Below, in pieces: positions 34,380 through 46,515 of a stretch of 64,000 nt of DNA; position 1 is the first letter of the stretch; every line of letters begins with the position of its first letter. Both the position numbers and the translations under genes were made by a program. Below the pieces are notes generated by a model, which did no database searches, had not been told where the DNA came from, and saw only the letters and a program-made list of their open reading frames with translations. Source of the stretch: Marsupella aquatica (lineage: Eukaryota > Marchantiophyta); the NCBI GenBank assembly GCA_973895155.1, contig OZ316898.1, positions 20,150,001-20,214,000 on the forward strand, in the 5' to 3' direction.

Positions 34380-35449
34380 ACCACATATAACCGTGACAAT
34401 GTATGTATGTATTATGGAACAAAAAGATAGCAATGTAGTAAATCCCATTTAATGAAAATTAACCCAGTGTTTTTCTATGCCTGCTTGGACAAGTGTAGTA
34501 CTAGGACAGACTTACAAATGGTAGAAACGGCAAAGTGGTTTGTCTAATTGAAGATAATGTCCATCAAGGGGGTACTTACATCCCTTAAGGATTCTTTTGG
34601 AGACTTTTCATATATACTCTCAATCTGATCCACTGTTTCTACAGGAAGTGTTCCAAACTAGATTTTCCCTTCAAAATATATGAATTTTAGACCATGCAAA
34701 GATAGCAATTGGTGTGTTGTGATTTACTTTCTATAAGTTGGGTTACATATGCCTAGATAAGTGATTGCATAATTCCATGCTCAAAGCAGCTGCATAAATA
34801 AACTCCTTAAAAATACAAAACCAAAGCACAAGTATATAATTATGCAGTCCTGTTCATACTAGGGCATTGTGTACGATAATGCCTTGATAAACGAGTGCTT
34901 CATTATTGTCCATCATGTTCTGGTAAACACCAGGATCTTTTAAAACACTTAAAGAAGAGGAATATCTTTGTTTTTACTAATTTTATTAAAAGTAGACCAA
35001 AATCTTCATAAGTAGACCTAAACCCTAAATCTGATGATCCATGTGCACTCTTTTCCAATATTTATGCTTGGAAATCTTACAAAGAGATAAGTCACCAAGG
35101 GCATTACAATTCCAAAGCTGCCGCCAACGTCAAGGACAAAGTAACCGCGTGGTTTTGAAATTTGACCTGGCGTACCCAAAACAATGCAACAATAATGATT
35201 CATTCCGCCAAGTCAGACCTAGAGAAAAGAGGAAAAACAAATTCAGACCTTATGGTCTTCCTTTGACGGTTTGACCACTGACCTCGGACCTCGTGCATTC
35301 ATATAATTGAAGCCGCCATGCCGAAACTCAGGCACGGTGGGTCCATCTACACAAGAGCCCACAGCCCCACAGGCCTTGGAATTGTAGTGATTGCCAGAAA
35401 ATCAATTAGAGTATAAACAAGAACAGACTATGAAGTTTGGATTTGTGTC
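34380..35449. other. Intergenic stretch, no gene recognised
   Basis: AT-rich, presumably with the UGT 3' flank at its start. No domain-bearing frame. Confidence 0.5.
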
Positions 35450-35452
35450 TCA

Positions 35453-35834
35453 GGGCCATTTTATAAGACTGGCGCTCATTTTATAAGACTGGCGTTGTAA
35501 TTTGAGTGCTTTATACCAGGGTTGTAACAAAGCTTGACTTTTAGTGGTACTGTAGGACTCTAGACCAATCCAAGGCACAAATCGTAGGAGAAAGCGGGCT
35601 ACCCATTTTCGCACCTCCGGAGGTCCGATAGTCTAGCGCCCGGATGAAAGTCCTGAGCCGGCTGGCCCGAGCTGATCCATACCAGAATGCAGGTTCGGTC
35701 GTTCCCGCAGCTCAACTTGCCGCACCAGTCTTCTAAAGCAAGGAGTGCCCAAGCAGACTGAAACAACAGTCGTGATTGATTCAATCCTGAAAAAAAAAAG
35801 ACTAAATTGCCGCGCCCGTCTTGTAAAGTGACCC
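35453..35834 (+). mobile_element. PIF/Harbinger-like MITE, copy 1
   Basis: A 382-bp noncoding element with GGGCCA termini in inverted orientation (about 35-bp terminal inverted repeats) and a 3-bp target duplication TCA at 35450-35452 and 35835-35837. It closely matches 54542-54902. A 21-bp internal duplication (CATTTTATAAGACTGGCG) lies just inside its left end. GGGCC ends with 3-bp duplications are typical of Tourist-type MITEs mobilised by PIF/Harbinger transposases. It encodes no protein; frames on its minus strand are by-products. Confidence 0.8.
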
Positions 35835-35837
35835 TCA

Positions 35838-38800
35838 AGTGATTCAGACAAACCAGGGAGGAATGCGCTGAAGACAAAAGAGCTAATCAGATAGTGTTGT
35901 GAAGGATGGTGCTAAAATTTTGGTGCAACAAAAGTGCAAACTCAATGTAAAATACAAGAGAAGAAGAGGCCTTGCACTTAGCCATGGTTTGCACCTATGG
36001 AAAGAGCCAACTATACTTACATGTACGATACATTCATCAGGTTATCATCAAGTTTGTTCAACAATGATCACGGTGTTTCAATCAAATAAAACTCCATCCA
36101 TTAAATCAAAACTGGAGACTGCAGTGCAGACGAGAGTTGGGAGAAGCTTCTAAGGATTGGGAATCTGGAAGCGGCCAAATGGAACAAACGAAGAATCTGA
36201 AACTTTCTTGTTTGCGCCTATAAATTGCACTCGCGACTTTCTTGGCATGTTGTTTCTTTCAATTTGGACATCCATGTGAAAACAACAGAGACAGTCCCAA
36301 AAACGAAGGTTCTACAGCAGACTGCTAAACACGCATCATCATACCGTTCACCAACAAAAGGACTTCGAGGCCCCAATTAAAGAAAGAACAGAAACAAAGG
36401 TTCTACAAGTGCTACACATCAAGGCGTTGGCGACGATGAACTTTTGTTTTTGTAGCCATCGATGTTCTTTTTTGTAGCCATCGATGATCTTTTTTGTAGC
36501 CATCGATGATGAATCGAGGGAACAAGTAAAGTTACAATGTCCAGCCGTCCATCCAGGAAGCAACACAAGAGAAGGTTCTACGAATCGGGTCAGAATGCAC
36601 TGTACACGACTATTGTAGATAGTTTTAATCATAAGCACCCCAATCTTTCTAAATAAGTTATCCAATATTGAAAGTTGAAACATGACATGTACACTTCTCT
36701 CAAGGTAGAAGAAACAGTGGTGAAACAATCTCTCCTAGTGCCAAATGGAGATTATGTATATCACGTGCCAAGGACAAAAAGAGTCAAACCAGGATCCTCA
36801 GGGCACGAGACCCAATCAAGGAGAACAAACCAGGAAGGAGCCCCTAAATTCCTACTGTACTTCCTGGTGACGAGACTGTTAATTAACATGTTTCGCAGGC
36901 AAGGTAATAAGGAATAGCTATCATTGTTTCCAAAAATTGTTTCCTTATCAATAAAACAAGTAATTGCACATAAAAATATGATATATACCATGTATGACAC
37001 CCCTGCATACCATGATAACCATAGTATTTTTCTTTCAATCAATGAATACAACCACATTTTGATTGATGTGTGATTACCAGCAGGGATAAAACAATGGATC
37101 ACTAAAGACTAAATAAATATTCTTCCTCCATCAATGCGCAGGAACAGTGAACTGTTGTCATTTCCGTACTTCAAATTTTGTAATTTTCACCATGTCCATG
37201 TAATTACTCATCAAAATGTGACCATGTATAGTGAATAATATTTTAAACTGAGTGATTGGGTTTATTATAGTATGTAGTGAAGTGAAATGATAGTGATATA
37301 GGGTGCCATATAATGATGTGTCATTTCGGGGATCCATTTGTACCTCTGGGAATGATATCCTGTGTTTTTGAGGAGAATGCCCTTATTATTCCCAATTACC
37401 CTAATACAGGTTCCTGTTTCCAGGTCCAAATACTACTAGTTCATTCATTCAGTCAATAATAATAGTAGTAGAAAGAAGGTTCTTTGAATAGGATTTTTGT
37501 GGGATTCACACACATTTTATTGGCAGGGGGCAGGAGGGGCCACCAACCTCAGCTAATGGGACCAGCCCTGATTCCGACCCAAAACCCAAAATTGAATGGC
37601 ACTCGTCAACAGGATTGAGTGGGGAACCTACTAGCAATTATTGCTCCTGGTTTGGGGGATCAGCGACCACCTACGACAAGAGGAACTAAGACTGGTCGGC
37701 CCTACAGGAAAAATAAACATTTTCTATGATCCAACTATTTTGAGTACACACTAAACATAATAGACACACAGTTGACATCACTCACATACTCCCACGTAAG
37801 GCCTTGAGTAGGAGCATGATCTTTTGAGACAGGGCAAGGCCTTGTGTCCTCCACTTGGCAATCCCAACGTTTCTTATTGTATTACTTATGTGGCAAGCTA
37901 GGCATAATATATAGAGTGTGGGATGGGATGGCACAATAGAAACCTTAAATAAGGTATAAGGTGCGAATGGGGCAACTGAGATTTAAAAATGTTCATTTAC
38001 ACAGTTTTTTTTATCTAGATACATACCTTGGCATTTTCTTGGTTTAAAGATTGCATTGTCATCTTTGTCCAGTACTACTCTAGCTAAGCAAACTATCTGT
38101 AGTTAACTTGAAACAATTTGACTATCAACCTATGGCCCTAGGTTTCAGCATTATTGGATGATTGGCCATGTCCTCTACCCTACCTGCACCAACCTTTCCA
38201 GTCTCTTGATAATGGGTTGGGACTCTTACTTTGCTCCCGTTATGCCACCTCCTGGCTGGCTGGACCACTCCCTGTCCCCGCTGGTCAAGGGTGAGAGAGG
38301 GTGTTGAGGTTTAACTTGCACATGGTGACAATCATCTGATAATGAAAGCCTAACTAGATATTAACAGTTGGATCATTCCAAATTATCCACAACTACTTTG
38401 CCTAATCAACAGTGAAACAATTGACTGTATAATAATTAGACAAAATATTAGCAAACTATATTAATAACTAGAACAAAAATGAAAAAGATAAATCTTAGCA
38501 AATGTAAACAGCTATCATGCATTCAACAACTTGAGTGAGGGGAGCTTTCTGAGAACCATATGGCAACAGTTATTTTTTCTTCTATGTGGGAGATGTAATC
38601 CTAGCCATTCAAATGTGGGAACAGACCACACTTCACTTTACATGAATTGGGGGACACAATCACCATAAACCTATGCTAGTCATCTACCAGTAAGCCCCTT
38701 GTGGGTCCTTTTCTATCAGTGTGCATGTGCTTTTGTTCAAAAAGAATTGAAGAATTGACCAAGCAAACATTTGGATTCAGGGACTTTGCAATTATCATCT

Positions 38801-39924
38801 CCAGACCTAACACATTTGGCTCAAGCATTTTAACTTTAGTGAGACATTTTAACTTTAGTATATGCTTTTGATGGAGATACCCAGAACGGCCCCGCCATCT
38901 TGTAAAGCCCCCCCTCAGAGAAGCTTCTGACTTACATGACAAGGCAGAGTAGCTCTAAAGACCTTCTGCTCAACGATAAAAAAGGAGTCCTACGGAATCT
39001 TTTTCAACTCTCCATCTTCATGACACGGCAGTACCGTCCTTACAAATGGAGCAATCATTTTCACATAAGCCTGTCTCCTCATTTAGAGCTCCCCACCTCT
39101 GCCTAATTGCATGAATAGTCATATGATGTCATTCTTCCCCTTGAGGGGTTGCAAATGTCGCCTTGGTGCGAGACCTGACGCGAATGAGGATACATTGAGG
39201 ACCTATGGGGAAGTGGAGGTGGCCACTTGGCCATACTACAATAAAAGCAGAAAGAAAGAAGATGGGACTGTTTTGAGCGATTTTACATAGTTCAATCAAT
39301 TAATTTATTGTTACAGGTGACGGGTACACCAGATGAAGCATTCACGTTGTGTGTACACATTCAGATAAAACGAGGAATGGAATATTTTCTTGTGTGTGCA
39401 TCTGGTTTGGCAGGGGGTCATCTTAATTTCTTTTTTTGTAGGGGCAAGCCAACTCCAAATTCTCAACTCCATGGGCCAACTTTTTGCATGAAGACTTGGC
39501 AAACACGTTCCATTGAAAGTGGTAAGAATGGATGATTACATGCGACAGCCAACAAAAAACAATGGTTAGTAAATGGTACCAGTACGAGGACATGTTCAAT
39601 AGGAGTTGGAATAACTTGAGATTTATTATCCTTTCCTATTTGCATGGATGACTCCACATATAGATTAATTAAAGGGCTGCCCAGTACATGAGTTTTGCTG
39701 CACATTGTTCCTTTCCCAAAGGAACTGCATTTCCTACAGCACCTTATAGGGGTAGGTTCAGAACCGGTCCACTAGATCAAAGAGTTCACGCCAGTGTCTC
39801 AACCTATGGCCGTGTCTTAGATTCTGTCCATTCCAATCTTCTAGCCTACGTCTCCCTTCCCCAAAAGCCCACAAAACAAAATGGTTCAACTCCCTCATCC
39901 CAAAATTGTAGGTCCCATGGACCA
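35838..39924. other. Intergenic stretch, no gene recognised
   Basis: No frame has a recognisable motif. The only structure I noted is the small tandem repeat at 36447-36512. Confidence 0.45.
36447..36512 (+). repeat. Three-copy ~22-bp tandem repeat
   Basis: TTTTTGTAGCCATCGATG is present three times in a row with one or two differences. Confidence 0.8.
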
Positions 39925-40545
39925 CCAGGTTTGACAAGGTGCTCAGATAGACCAGTGAAACTCACATGGACCACTCTAAAGCATTACTTTGTACTCAGTT
40001 GGTACCTTTTTCTTGGTCATTATACATGTTTGCTGTTCTGGGTAAAATATTTTTGGCCTATCGAGGTCCTAAGGTCGAATGTTGTGATCCATGGAGAATC
40101 ATCTTCCCCTCATCCCAGACTCGTTTCACTAAATGTATTGAATGAAATCTTCTGGAGGTAAAAAATATATACTCCTTGGTTTCTTTGGTGCCACCAAAAA
40201 GAACAAGTCCATAGTTCCATTCCACGAACACCAGGTTTGACAAGGTGCTCAGATTGACCAATGAAACTCGCATGGACCACTCTAACGCAATACTTTGTAC
40301 TCAGTTGGTACCTTTTTCTTGGTCATGATACTTGTTTGCTGTTTTGGGTAAAACTTATTTGGCCTATCGAGGTCCCAAGGTCGAATATTGTGGTCCATGG
40401 AGAATCATCTTCCTCTCATCCCAGACTCTTTTTCACTGATTGTATTCAATGAAGTCTTTTGGAGGGGTAAACAAAAATATCCTCTTCGGTTTCTTTGGTG
40501 CCCACCAAAAAGAACATGTCCTTCGTTCCATTCCACGATGCCAAT
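39925..40545 (+). repeat. Two-copy tandem duplication, ~305-bp unit
   Basis: The segment from CCAGGTTTGACAAGGTGCTC to TTCCATTCCACGA occurs at 39927 and again at 40230, about 90% identical. Related shorter pieces (AAAGAACAAGTC.. and ATTCCCTTCAACGATGCCAA) continue to about 40630. No domain is visible in the frames across it. Confidence 0.85.
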
Positions 40546-42640
40546 GTTTTTGGAGGCAGACCAGACTCTTCTCCTGAGTTTTCTTTCCTGCCACGGAAAA
40601 GAACAAGTCGTTCATTCCCTTCAACGATGCCAATCGGGTCGACGCTTGATTTTTCTTCGAGACTAGAATCGTCGGACAGCGAGAGAGACATTCCCCTGTC
40701 CAGCTACTGTAGAAACGCAATTGAGGAGTGAAGAGTCAGGCATTGATTCCGAGCCAATTCCCAAATAAAGAAAGGAGTACTGCTTGGGCTGGGGTGGGCT
40801 GGGGTGGGCTGGGCTGAGATCAGAGAAAGCAAAGGCATCCGAAGCAGAAGCTCCAACAGCACCAGCAGGGCAGACTGCAGGCCTAATAATAAAGGTCCTG
40901 CAGATCATCAAAGTCAGATTCTGGGCTTGGGTGGGTCCGCTCCTGCTCCGGCTCCTGCTGGCCATGGAGCTGTGACGACCGCTGCTTTGGATCCATTCGC
41001 TGGAGTCTTGTTCTGGCCTGGCAAAACGGCTCCTCGATGCTCCTGTGTCTGCTGCCCCCCCACCCCAGCCTTCAACCTTATTCTCTGGAGAGGAAGAGGA
41101 AAGTTACGGAGACCAAATTCCAGGAGATGGGTGACGATTGCTGCCGTTTCCCCTTGCTGTCTCTCAGTCTCTTTCCCGTTCAATATCGGTCTTCCATCCG
41201 GTCCCGGCTCCAGTTGCACTGCATTTCGTCGACTTGTCGTCGAGCCGCAATTGAGGGTCCTCATGGCACTGAGGAAGGGAAGGTGTAGAAGCCAGGCTAC
41301 TCTTCTTCTGTGCCTTGCGGGGTTTGACGAGGAAGGCTCCAGGGAAGAAGTACTCTAGCTAGCCAAAGCTGGGGATAGTAGTGTACCGGGTAGATGTGCA
41401 AGTCCGGAATTGGTCACGGCAAGTGTCAGCCGATCCGATTGACTTTTAATAAAGGCTCCACGTAGGTGGTGAAAAAGAAACCGAGAAGACAGAACTCTGT
41501 CCCTTGCTCACTGTTTGGTGGATGAAGTGAAGGGAGAGCGTGCCGTGCGTGTTACTCCCTTTTCCTCGTGGGTTGTGAGTGGTTGTTGAGTTCTTCCAGA
41601 AGTTCCATTGAGGTGCGGTACTTTTGTGTTCGCTTGGAAAGCTACGATCGTGTTCACAGAAGCGGTTCTGGACGCTTCAGGCTGGATGTTGATTTCCTGT
41701 GGCAGACGCTGGTACTGAAGAAAACAGTCCGATCAGGACGACTGCCCAGGTTGACTCACGTGACTAGAACTTTGAATTGCATCCTCTCAATTCTATCTCA
41801 GCAACAATTTAATTTACACTTGGAGATGGAAGTTAGCAAGCTGATGTCGTTTAGGTGAATTGGTCGATTTCTCCCATTTTTGATTTTGTTTTATGTGTAA
41901 ATGCACGGGCAGGCCAGTGCACAACGGAAGGTTGGGAATCTGCCTCGATTATGTTTGAACTAAACTTTGCTTCAACTACTTTTATTTTATCAGGCCAACG
42001 AAGTGGAAGGACGGCCAAATGAACTCGCTCGATCTCTGAGCTCACGGAGTTCCTTCTCGCCAATTGATTGCCTGCTAGCACATGGAGGGCAGTGTCGGAA
42101 CAGTAACTTGAAACTGGGCGACAATATTACATATGCATCCCAGTTATTGGATGATCGGGTTGTCCAATCCGCTACAGGGTGCATAATAGTTGGTCTGCGT
42201 AAAGACCGTCACGAAGGTTCCAGCTCTGAGTTCTCTGTTTGAAAACCATTAGTTAACTTCTCCGTTTCCAAATTCTATTGGTTTGTGCAGTGGGTGTGTT
42301 CTTGCACAGATTCACACCCAAATTTCCCCCAGGTCGGAGGATGGAGGCACACCAATGTCGGACAAATGCATGAAATTCAAATGGACAATTCAACTTTAGC
42401 GAATCTCCATAGCTCTTTCGCGTAAAAAATAACCCAAGGGCACATTTGGATGGGTTCATTCGAAAGGAGAATTTGACGGATTGCCCGTAGTTCCTTTCGT
42501 GTTGTAGCTGCACATCCAGCCTAGCTAAAACTCGGCATAGAGTTTGGAGACGGCATCGTTTTCTGCATGGTGGGATATTGAACCGACGTACCAGTAGCTG
42601 AAGGATTACGAGGGTCTCTTACCGCGCTCTGCAGGCTTTT
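40546..42640. other. Region upstream of the CDPK, no gene recognised
   Basis: A G-rich tandem (GGGCTGGGGT repeated) lies at 40788-40818. GC-richer DNA with overlapping frames on both strands follows to 41360. It may include distal promoter or transcribed leader, but I can define no exon. Confidence 0.4.
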
Positions 42641-42649
42641 GCCTGAGGG

Positions 42650-42720
42650 TGTGATTATAAGGGCTGAGGAGTCGAGCAAAACCGAGTTTTGCCTTCGAAG
42701 TGGTGGGCTGGCACGTGAGC
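42650..42720 (+). promoter_or_regulatory. Possible TATA-like element and G-box before the CDPK
   Basis: ATTATAAGGG at 42653-42662 is a TATA-like box about 135 bp before the start codon. A CACGTG G-box lies at 42712-42717, downstream of it. Plain motif matches only. Confidence 0.25.
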
Positions 42721-42793
42721 ATTTCATGGGATCTGGAGGGCTCTCGTAGTGTAGAGCAGGGCAGGAGTGGAGGAGGAAGAAGGGAAGCAAGCT

Positions 42794-44413
42794 ATGGGGA
42801 ACTGTTTTTGTTTCTCGTCATGGGAGAAGCGTGGGAAGAAGAAAAAGAAGGCGAATGTTTACAGCAGAGATGGTTACTATGCCTCGGGAGCATCAAAAGT
42901 GCTGGTTTTTAAGGGGGTCAAAGAGGGGGGAGACATCCAGGCTAAATACACGCTCGGTAAGGAGCTGGGCCGAGGTGAGTTTGGCATAACATACCTATGC
43001 AAGAACAAGGAGACAGGGGAGCTCTTAGCTTGTAAGTCAATCTCCAAAAAGAAGCTGAGGACGGCAGTGGATGTGGAGGATGTCCGGCGAGAGGTGGCAG
43101 TCATGCACCATCTTCCCAAGCACGAGAACATTGTGTGTCTGAAAGGAGTGCACCAGGATGATGGCGCCGTCCATCTGGTGATGGAGCTCTGTGAAGGCGG
43201 AGAGCTCTTTGATCGGATTGTCGAGCGAGGCCACTATAGTGAGCAGAAAGCTGCCAATGTTACAAGGACGATTGTCGAGGTGGTGAAGGTGTGTCACAAA
43301 CATAGAGTTATGCATCGAGATCTGAAGCCTGAGAACTTTCTTTTCGCCAATAAGAAGGAAGACTCCCCTCTCAAGGCCATTGACTTTGGGTTGTCCTGCT
43401 TTTTTTCTCCTGGAGAGCGGTTCACTGAGATTGTGGGGAGCCCCTATTACATGGCTCCAGAAGTGTTGAAGAGGAACTATGGCCCGGAAGTAGATGTGTG
43501 GAGTGCAGGGGTTATTCTGTACATTTTGTTGTGTGGGGTGCCACCCTTTTGGGCGGAGACTGAGCAAGGTGTAGCTCTAGCCATTCTGCGGGGTGCTTTA
43601 GATTTCACTAGAGATCCCTGGCCCAAAGTGTCAGAAAATGCAAAGAGTCTAGTGAGGCACATGCTGGAGCCTGATCCCAAGCGGAGATACACAGCCCAGC
43701 AGGTGTTGGACCATCCATGGCTGCAAAATGCAAAGAAAGCTCCCAACATCCAACTGGGTGACGCTGTGAGGTCCAGATTAAAACAGTTCTCAGCCATGAA
43801 CAAACTCAAGAAGAAGGCTCTAAGGATCATTGCAGAGCATCTCTCCGTGGAGGAAATTGAGGGTTTGAGAGAAATGTTTCAGATGATGGATTCTGACAAT
43901 AAGGGAGCCATCACATTTGATGAGCTAAAAGTAGGTTTACATAAAATTGGTTCCACCTTACCGGAAGCGGAGGTGAGAATGTTGATGGATGCTGCGGATG
44001 CGGATGGCAATGGGACCTTAGATTATGCGGAGTTTGTCGCTGCAAGCATTCACCTGAGGCAGATGGACAAAGAGGAACACTTGCAGAAGGCTTTTGACCA
44101 CTTTGACAGGAACGGAAGTGGATACATTGACATCGATGAGCTGAGACTGGCCCTGGCTGATGATTTGGGGCCGAATGATACTGAGGATTATGTCTACGAA
44201 ATTATGATGGAGGTGGACAAGGATAAGGATGGACAAATTAGTTATGCAGAGTTTGCTTCTATGATGCGTACTGGTACAGATTGGAGGAAGGCTTCTCGTC
44301 GGTACTCTAGAGAGTTGTTCAACAGCTTGAGCACGAAATTGTTTGCTAGGGACGGTTCATTGGCTGTCACCCAAACCAGGCCTGCCACCTATTCCCTCCG
44401 AGAGCAAAGGTGA
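42794..44413 (+). CDS. Calcium-dependent protein kinase, group III (CPK7/8/10/13/30/32-like), intronless
   Basis: A 539-residue Ser/Thr kinase directly activated by calcium. The ATG at 42794 is chosen because it creates the N-terminus MGNCFC, a site for myristoylation at Gly2 and palmitoylation at Cys4/Cys6; the polybasic RGKKKKK that follows supports membrane binding. The kinase has the Gly loop G59-G64, ATP-binding Lys81, HRD 174-176, DFG 197-199 and APE 221-223. An autoinhibitory junction (about 316-347) precedes four EF-hands with loops at 366-377, 402-413, 438-449 and 475-486. All have acidic positions 1 and 12. The C-terminal [20 protein letters not shown] is typical of group III. The ORF has no intron, unlike most angiosperm CDPK genes. 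It appears intact. Confidence 0.97.
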   Translation: MGNCFCFSSWEKRGKKKKKANVYSRDGYYASGASKVLVFKGVKEGGDIQAKYTLGKELGRGEFGITYLCKNKETGELLACKSISKKKLRTAVDVEDVRREVAVMHHLPKHENIVCLKGVHQDDGAVHLVMELCEGGELFDRIVERGHYSEQKAANVTRTIVEVVKVCHKHRVMHRDLKPENFLFANKKEDSPLKAIDFGLSCFFSPGERFTEIVGSPYYMAPEVLKRNYGPEVDVWSAGVILYILLCGVPPFWAETEQGVALAILRGALDFTRDPWPKVSENAKSLVRHMLEPDPKRRYTAQQVLDHPWLQNAKKAPNIQLGDAVRSRLKQFSAMNKLKKKALRIIAEHLSVEEIEGLREMFQMMDSDNKGAITFDELKVGLHKIGSTLPEAEVRMLMDAADADGNGTLDYAEFVAASIHLRQMDKEEHLQKAFDHFDRNGSGYIDIDELRLALADDLGPNDTEDYVYEIMMEVDKDKDGQISYAEFASMMRTGTDWRKASRRYSRELFNSLSTKLFARDGSLAVTQTRPATYSLREQR

Positions 44414-45137
44414 TTTTCTGTCTATTCTTTGTCGGATTGAGTCATTCATTCGTCAGGTGTCCCCGTTATTCGTCTCCTTGAACCTTCTTCTGGAGGCTGA
44501 GTTCCACTGTGCGCTCTCGTTCGGAAAGAGTCGCGAGGATGCGGTATGTACAGGAACCAATGACGACCACTCTACGATACCCTGTACTTTTGGAAATGGA
44601 GAATCGGCATCTCTAGATCTCTAATTAGCAGATCGCTGGGAAAGTGATCCTTGAAGAGCTGTGAGAACGTTTCCTCGTGCCCAGTGGTGTATGTGAACAT
44701 GCAATAGGAACGAATACCTCGAAAACAGCCACCGACAGGATGGGCGGGAGGGGATGGTGAAGCAGGAATTGCTAAAAGTTGTCTTCTCAAGTCCGGAGTG
44801 GAGTGGCAGCAGAGTTCTCACATTCTGATTGAATGCTTCGGCCCAGACTATTGCACCCATCAATAGTGCTTAATGTATAGGCTGAGGGAGGAGAAATGGA
44901 AATTAGGTTGACCAGTTGTGCAACTGCATGTGTGCTTAGCAAGAGCTAAATTGAAGCTTCGATCGCTGATGCTTTGTAATTTAAACACGGGGTTATTTGA
45001 CCTCCCAGCATGATAGGAGACGATGAAGAGAGTTAATGGTTGAGGCTACAAAGTAGTACGGAGCTTTTACGGAAAGGGATCCGTAGGGTACGGAATGTCC
45101 TTCTCTCTCTCCAGTTTAGTAACTTGGATATAGTCTG
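44414..45137. other. 3' flank of the CDPK, no further gene
   Basis: Presumably holds the 3' untranslated region. No canonical AATAAA close to the stop and no domain-bearing frame. Confidence 0.4.
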
Positions 45138-45528
45138 GGATTTACGAGAAGTTATTGTTCAGATAGGATTTGGGTCAAGATATCAGCAGTGATTCGTTGA
45201 ATGCAGCAGGTCTCAGCAGGCCTCAGCACGGAAGAAAGGGGGAATTTACCAGAAGTTACCCTTCAGATAGGATTTGGGTCAACATATCAGCAGTGATTCG
45301 TTGAATGCAGCAGGCCTCAGCAGGCCAAAAAGGTGGGATATACGAGAAGTCAACCTTCAGTAAGGATTTGGGCCAACATATCAGCAGTGATTCGTTGAAT
45401 GCAGCAAGCCTCAGCGGGCCTCAGCAGGCCAGAAAGGTGGGATTAAAGAGAAGTCAATCTTCAGATAGGATTTGGGTTAACATATTAGCAGAGATTCGTT
45501 GAATGCACCAGGCCGCGGGCCAGAAAGG
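45138..45528 (+). repeat. Four-copy tandem repeat, ~95-105 bp units
   Basis: Each unit has TTCAGATAGGATTTGGGTCAA, CATATCAGCAGTGATTCGTTG and AATGCAGCAGGCCTCAGCAG, then a variable GGGATTTACGAGAAGT part. Four copies are recognisable and the last is truncated. Confidence 0.85.
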
Positions 45529-45951
45529 TTTTGTGCTCATCGGTCGGTTACATTTCAAATGAAGATTACATTTCTCATCTGGCAGTCAGAATCCAGTTCC
45601 TGTCTATAATAAAACAATTTTGATATAGTTTCTGGAGGTGGAGAGCTTGTTTTTGACCTACGAGCGAGTTAAGCGTTTGATGTACACCGTAATAAGTGGC
45701 CTTTACTGATTTAATGCTTGATCATTGCCAATTTCTAGAAGCAAGCTGATTGGTTCTAGACAAGACGCGAACGCAAAAGTAGTCCAACTTTCCCATCCGA
45801 AAGCTCGAGTTTGGGCCTCGGTTTGGCATGCCGAGCTTTACTAGCTGAAATGAGTGGACTAACACCAACGCGGGCACCAACGCATTGCTGTGGCTCAAGT
45901 TAGGAGGTGCTGTTGCTCACGTTCCTTTGTTAAGACAGAAGGTGTGGTAAA
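45529..45951. other. Intergenic stretch, nothing recognised
   Basis: No gene, repeat or RNA signal seen. Confidence 0.45.
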
Positions 45952-46076
45952 GGTTTATCGCTGTGAAACTAGGAGTGTCTGTCAGTAGTAGGGGACATCG
46001 ATCTGGAGTCGAGAAAGACGATAAAGATACTGGCCTTTTGCTGTACTGACACACTCCTAGTTTAACAGCGACAACC
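45952..46076 (+). other. Near-perfect foldback, miRNA-precursor-like or tiny MITE
   Basis: The arm 45952-45987 is the near-exact complement of 46044-46076, with AAACTAGGAGTGT paired to ACACTCCTAGTTT, one mismatch and two short bulges. The loop is 56 nt. Stem length (about 33-36 bp) and loop size suit a plant miRNA precursor, but a very small inverted-repeat transposon would look the same. I do not recognise a known miRNA family. Confidence 0.5.
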
Positions 46077-46264
46077 TTCGTTGGATTGATCCTTTCTTTT
46101 CTTGAGGTCCTAATAAGAATGTGAGTTAAGAAAATTAGGACATATTGTCCATCAAGTTCTGATTTCTTACGTCTACTTAGTGAGTTCTAACCATGTTAGA
46201 GCAATTTGTCACAAGCCAAACCAGTGAAAATCCGGCATAGAAAGAAAATAGTGTAGGAGAGCTG

Positions 46265-46515
46265 TGTTTTGTAGTGTCTAAGATAGTAGAGGAGCGAGGA
46301 GAGCTATGTTTGTAGTGTCTAAGATAATAGAGGAGCCCCGAGAGGAGCGAGAGCAAAAGGAGAATTGAAGGGAATTGGGATATGGCAGTGGGAGAAAGTC
46401 CATGTGGATTAAAAATCATGGGATCTTGCCCAGAGAGGCATGAGTGTGTGGTATCTCACTTGAGTAGTTACTCAGATTGTGTGGTATCTCACTTGAGTAG
46501 TTACTCAGAGGTTCT
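46265..46515 (+). repeat. Two short tandem duplications
   Basis: GTAGTGTCTAAGATAGTAGA recurs about 43 bp on (46271, 46314), and GTGTGGTATCTCACTTGAGT with AGTTACTCAGA is a perfect 33-bp head-to-tail duplication at 46446-46511. Confidence 0.8.

Noticed and set aside
38875-38930. Third MITE copy, from a CTTGTAAAG word
   Set aside because: Only about 15 bp match, with no inverted partner or target duplication.
40804-41358. 184-residue plus-strand frame upstream of the CDPK
   Set aside because: Compositional, with opposing frames of similar length and no recognisable motif.
42767-42793. Upstream start of the CDPK at 42767
   Set aside because: The codon there is GTG. The ATG at 42794 gives the MGNC acylation signal conserved in the family.
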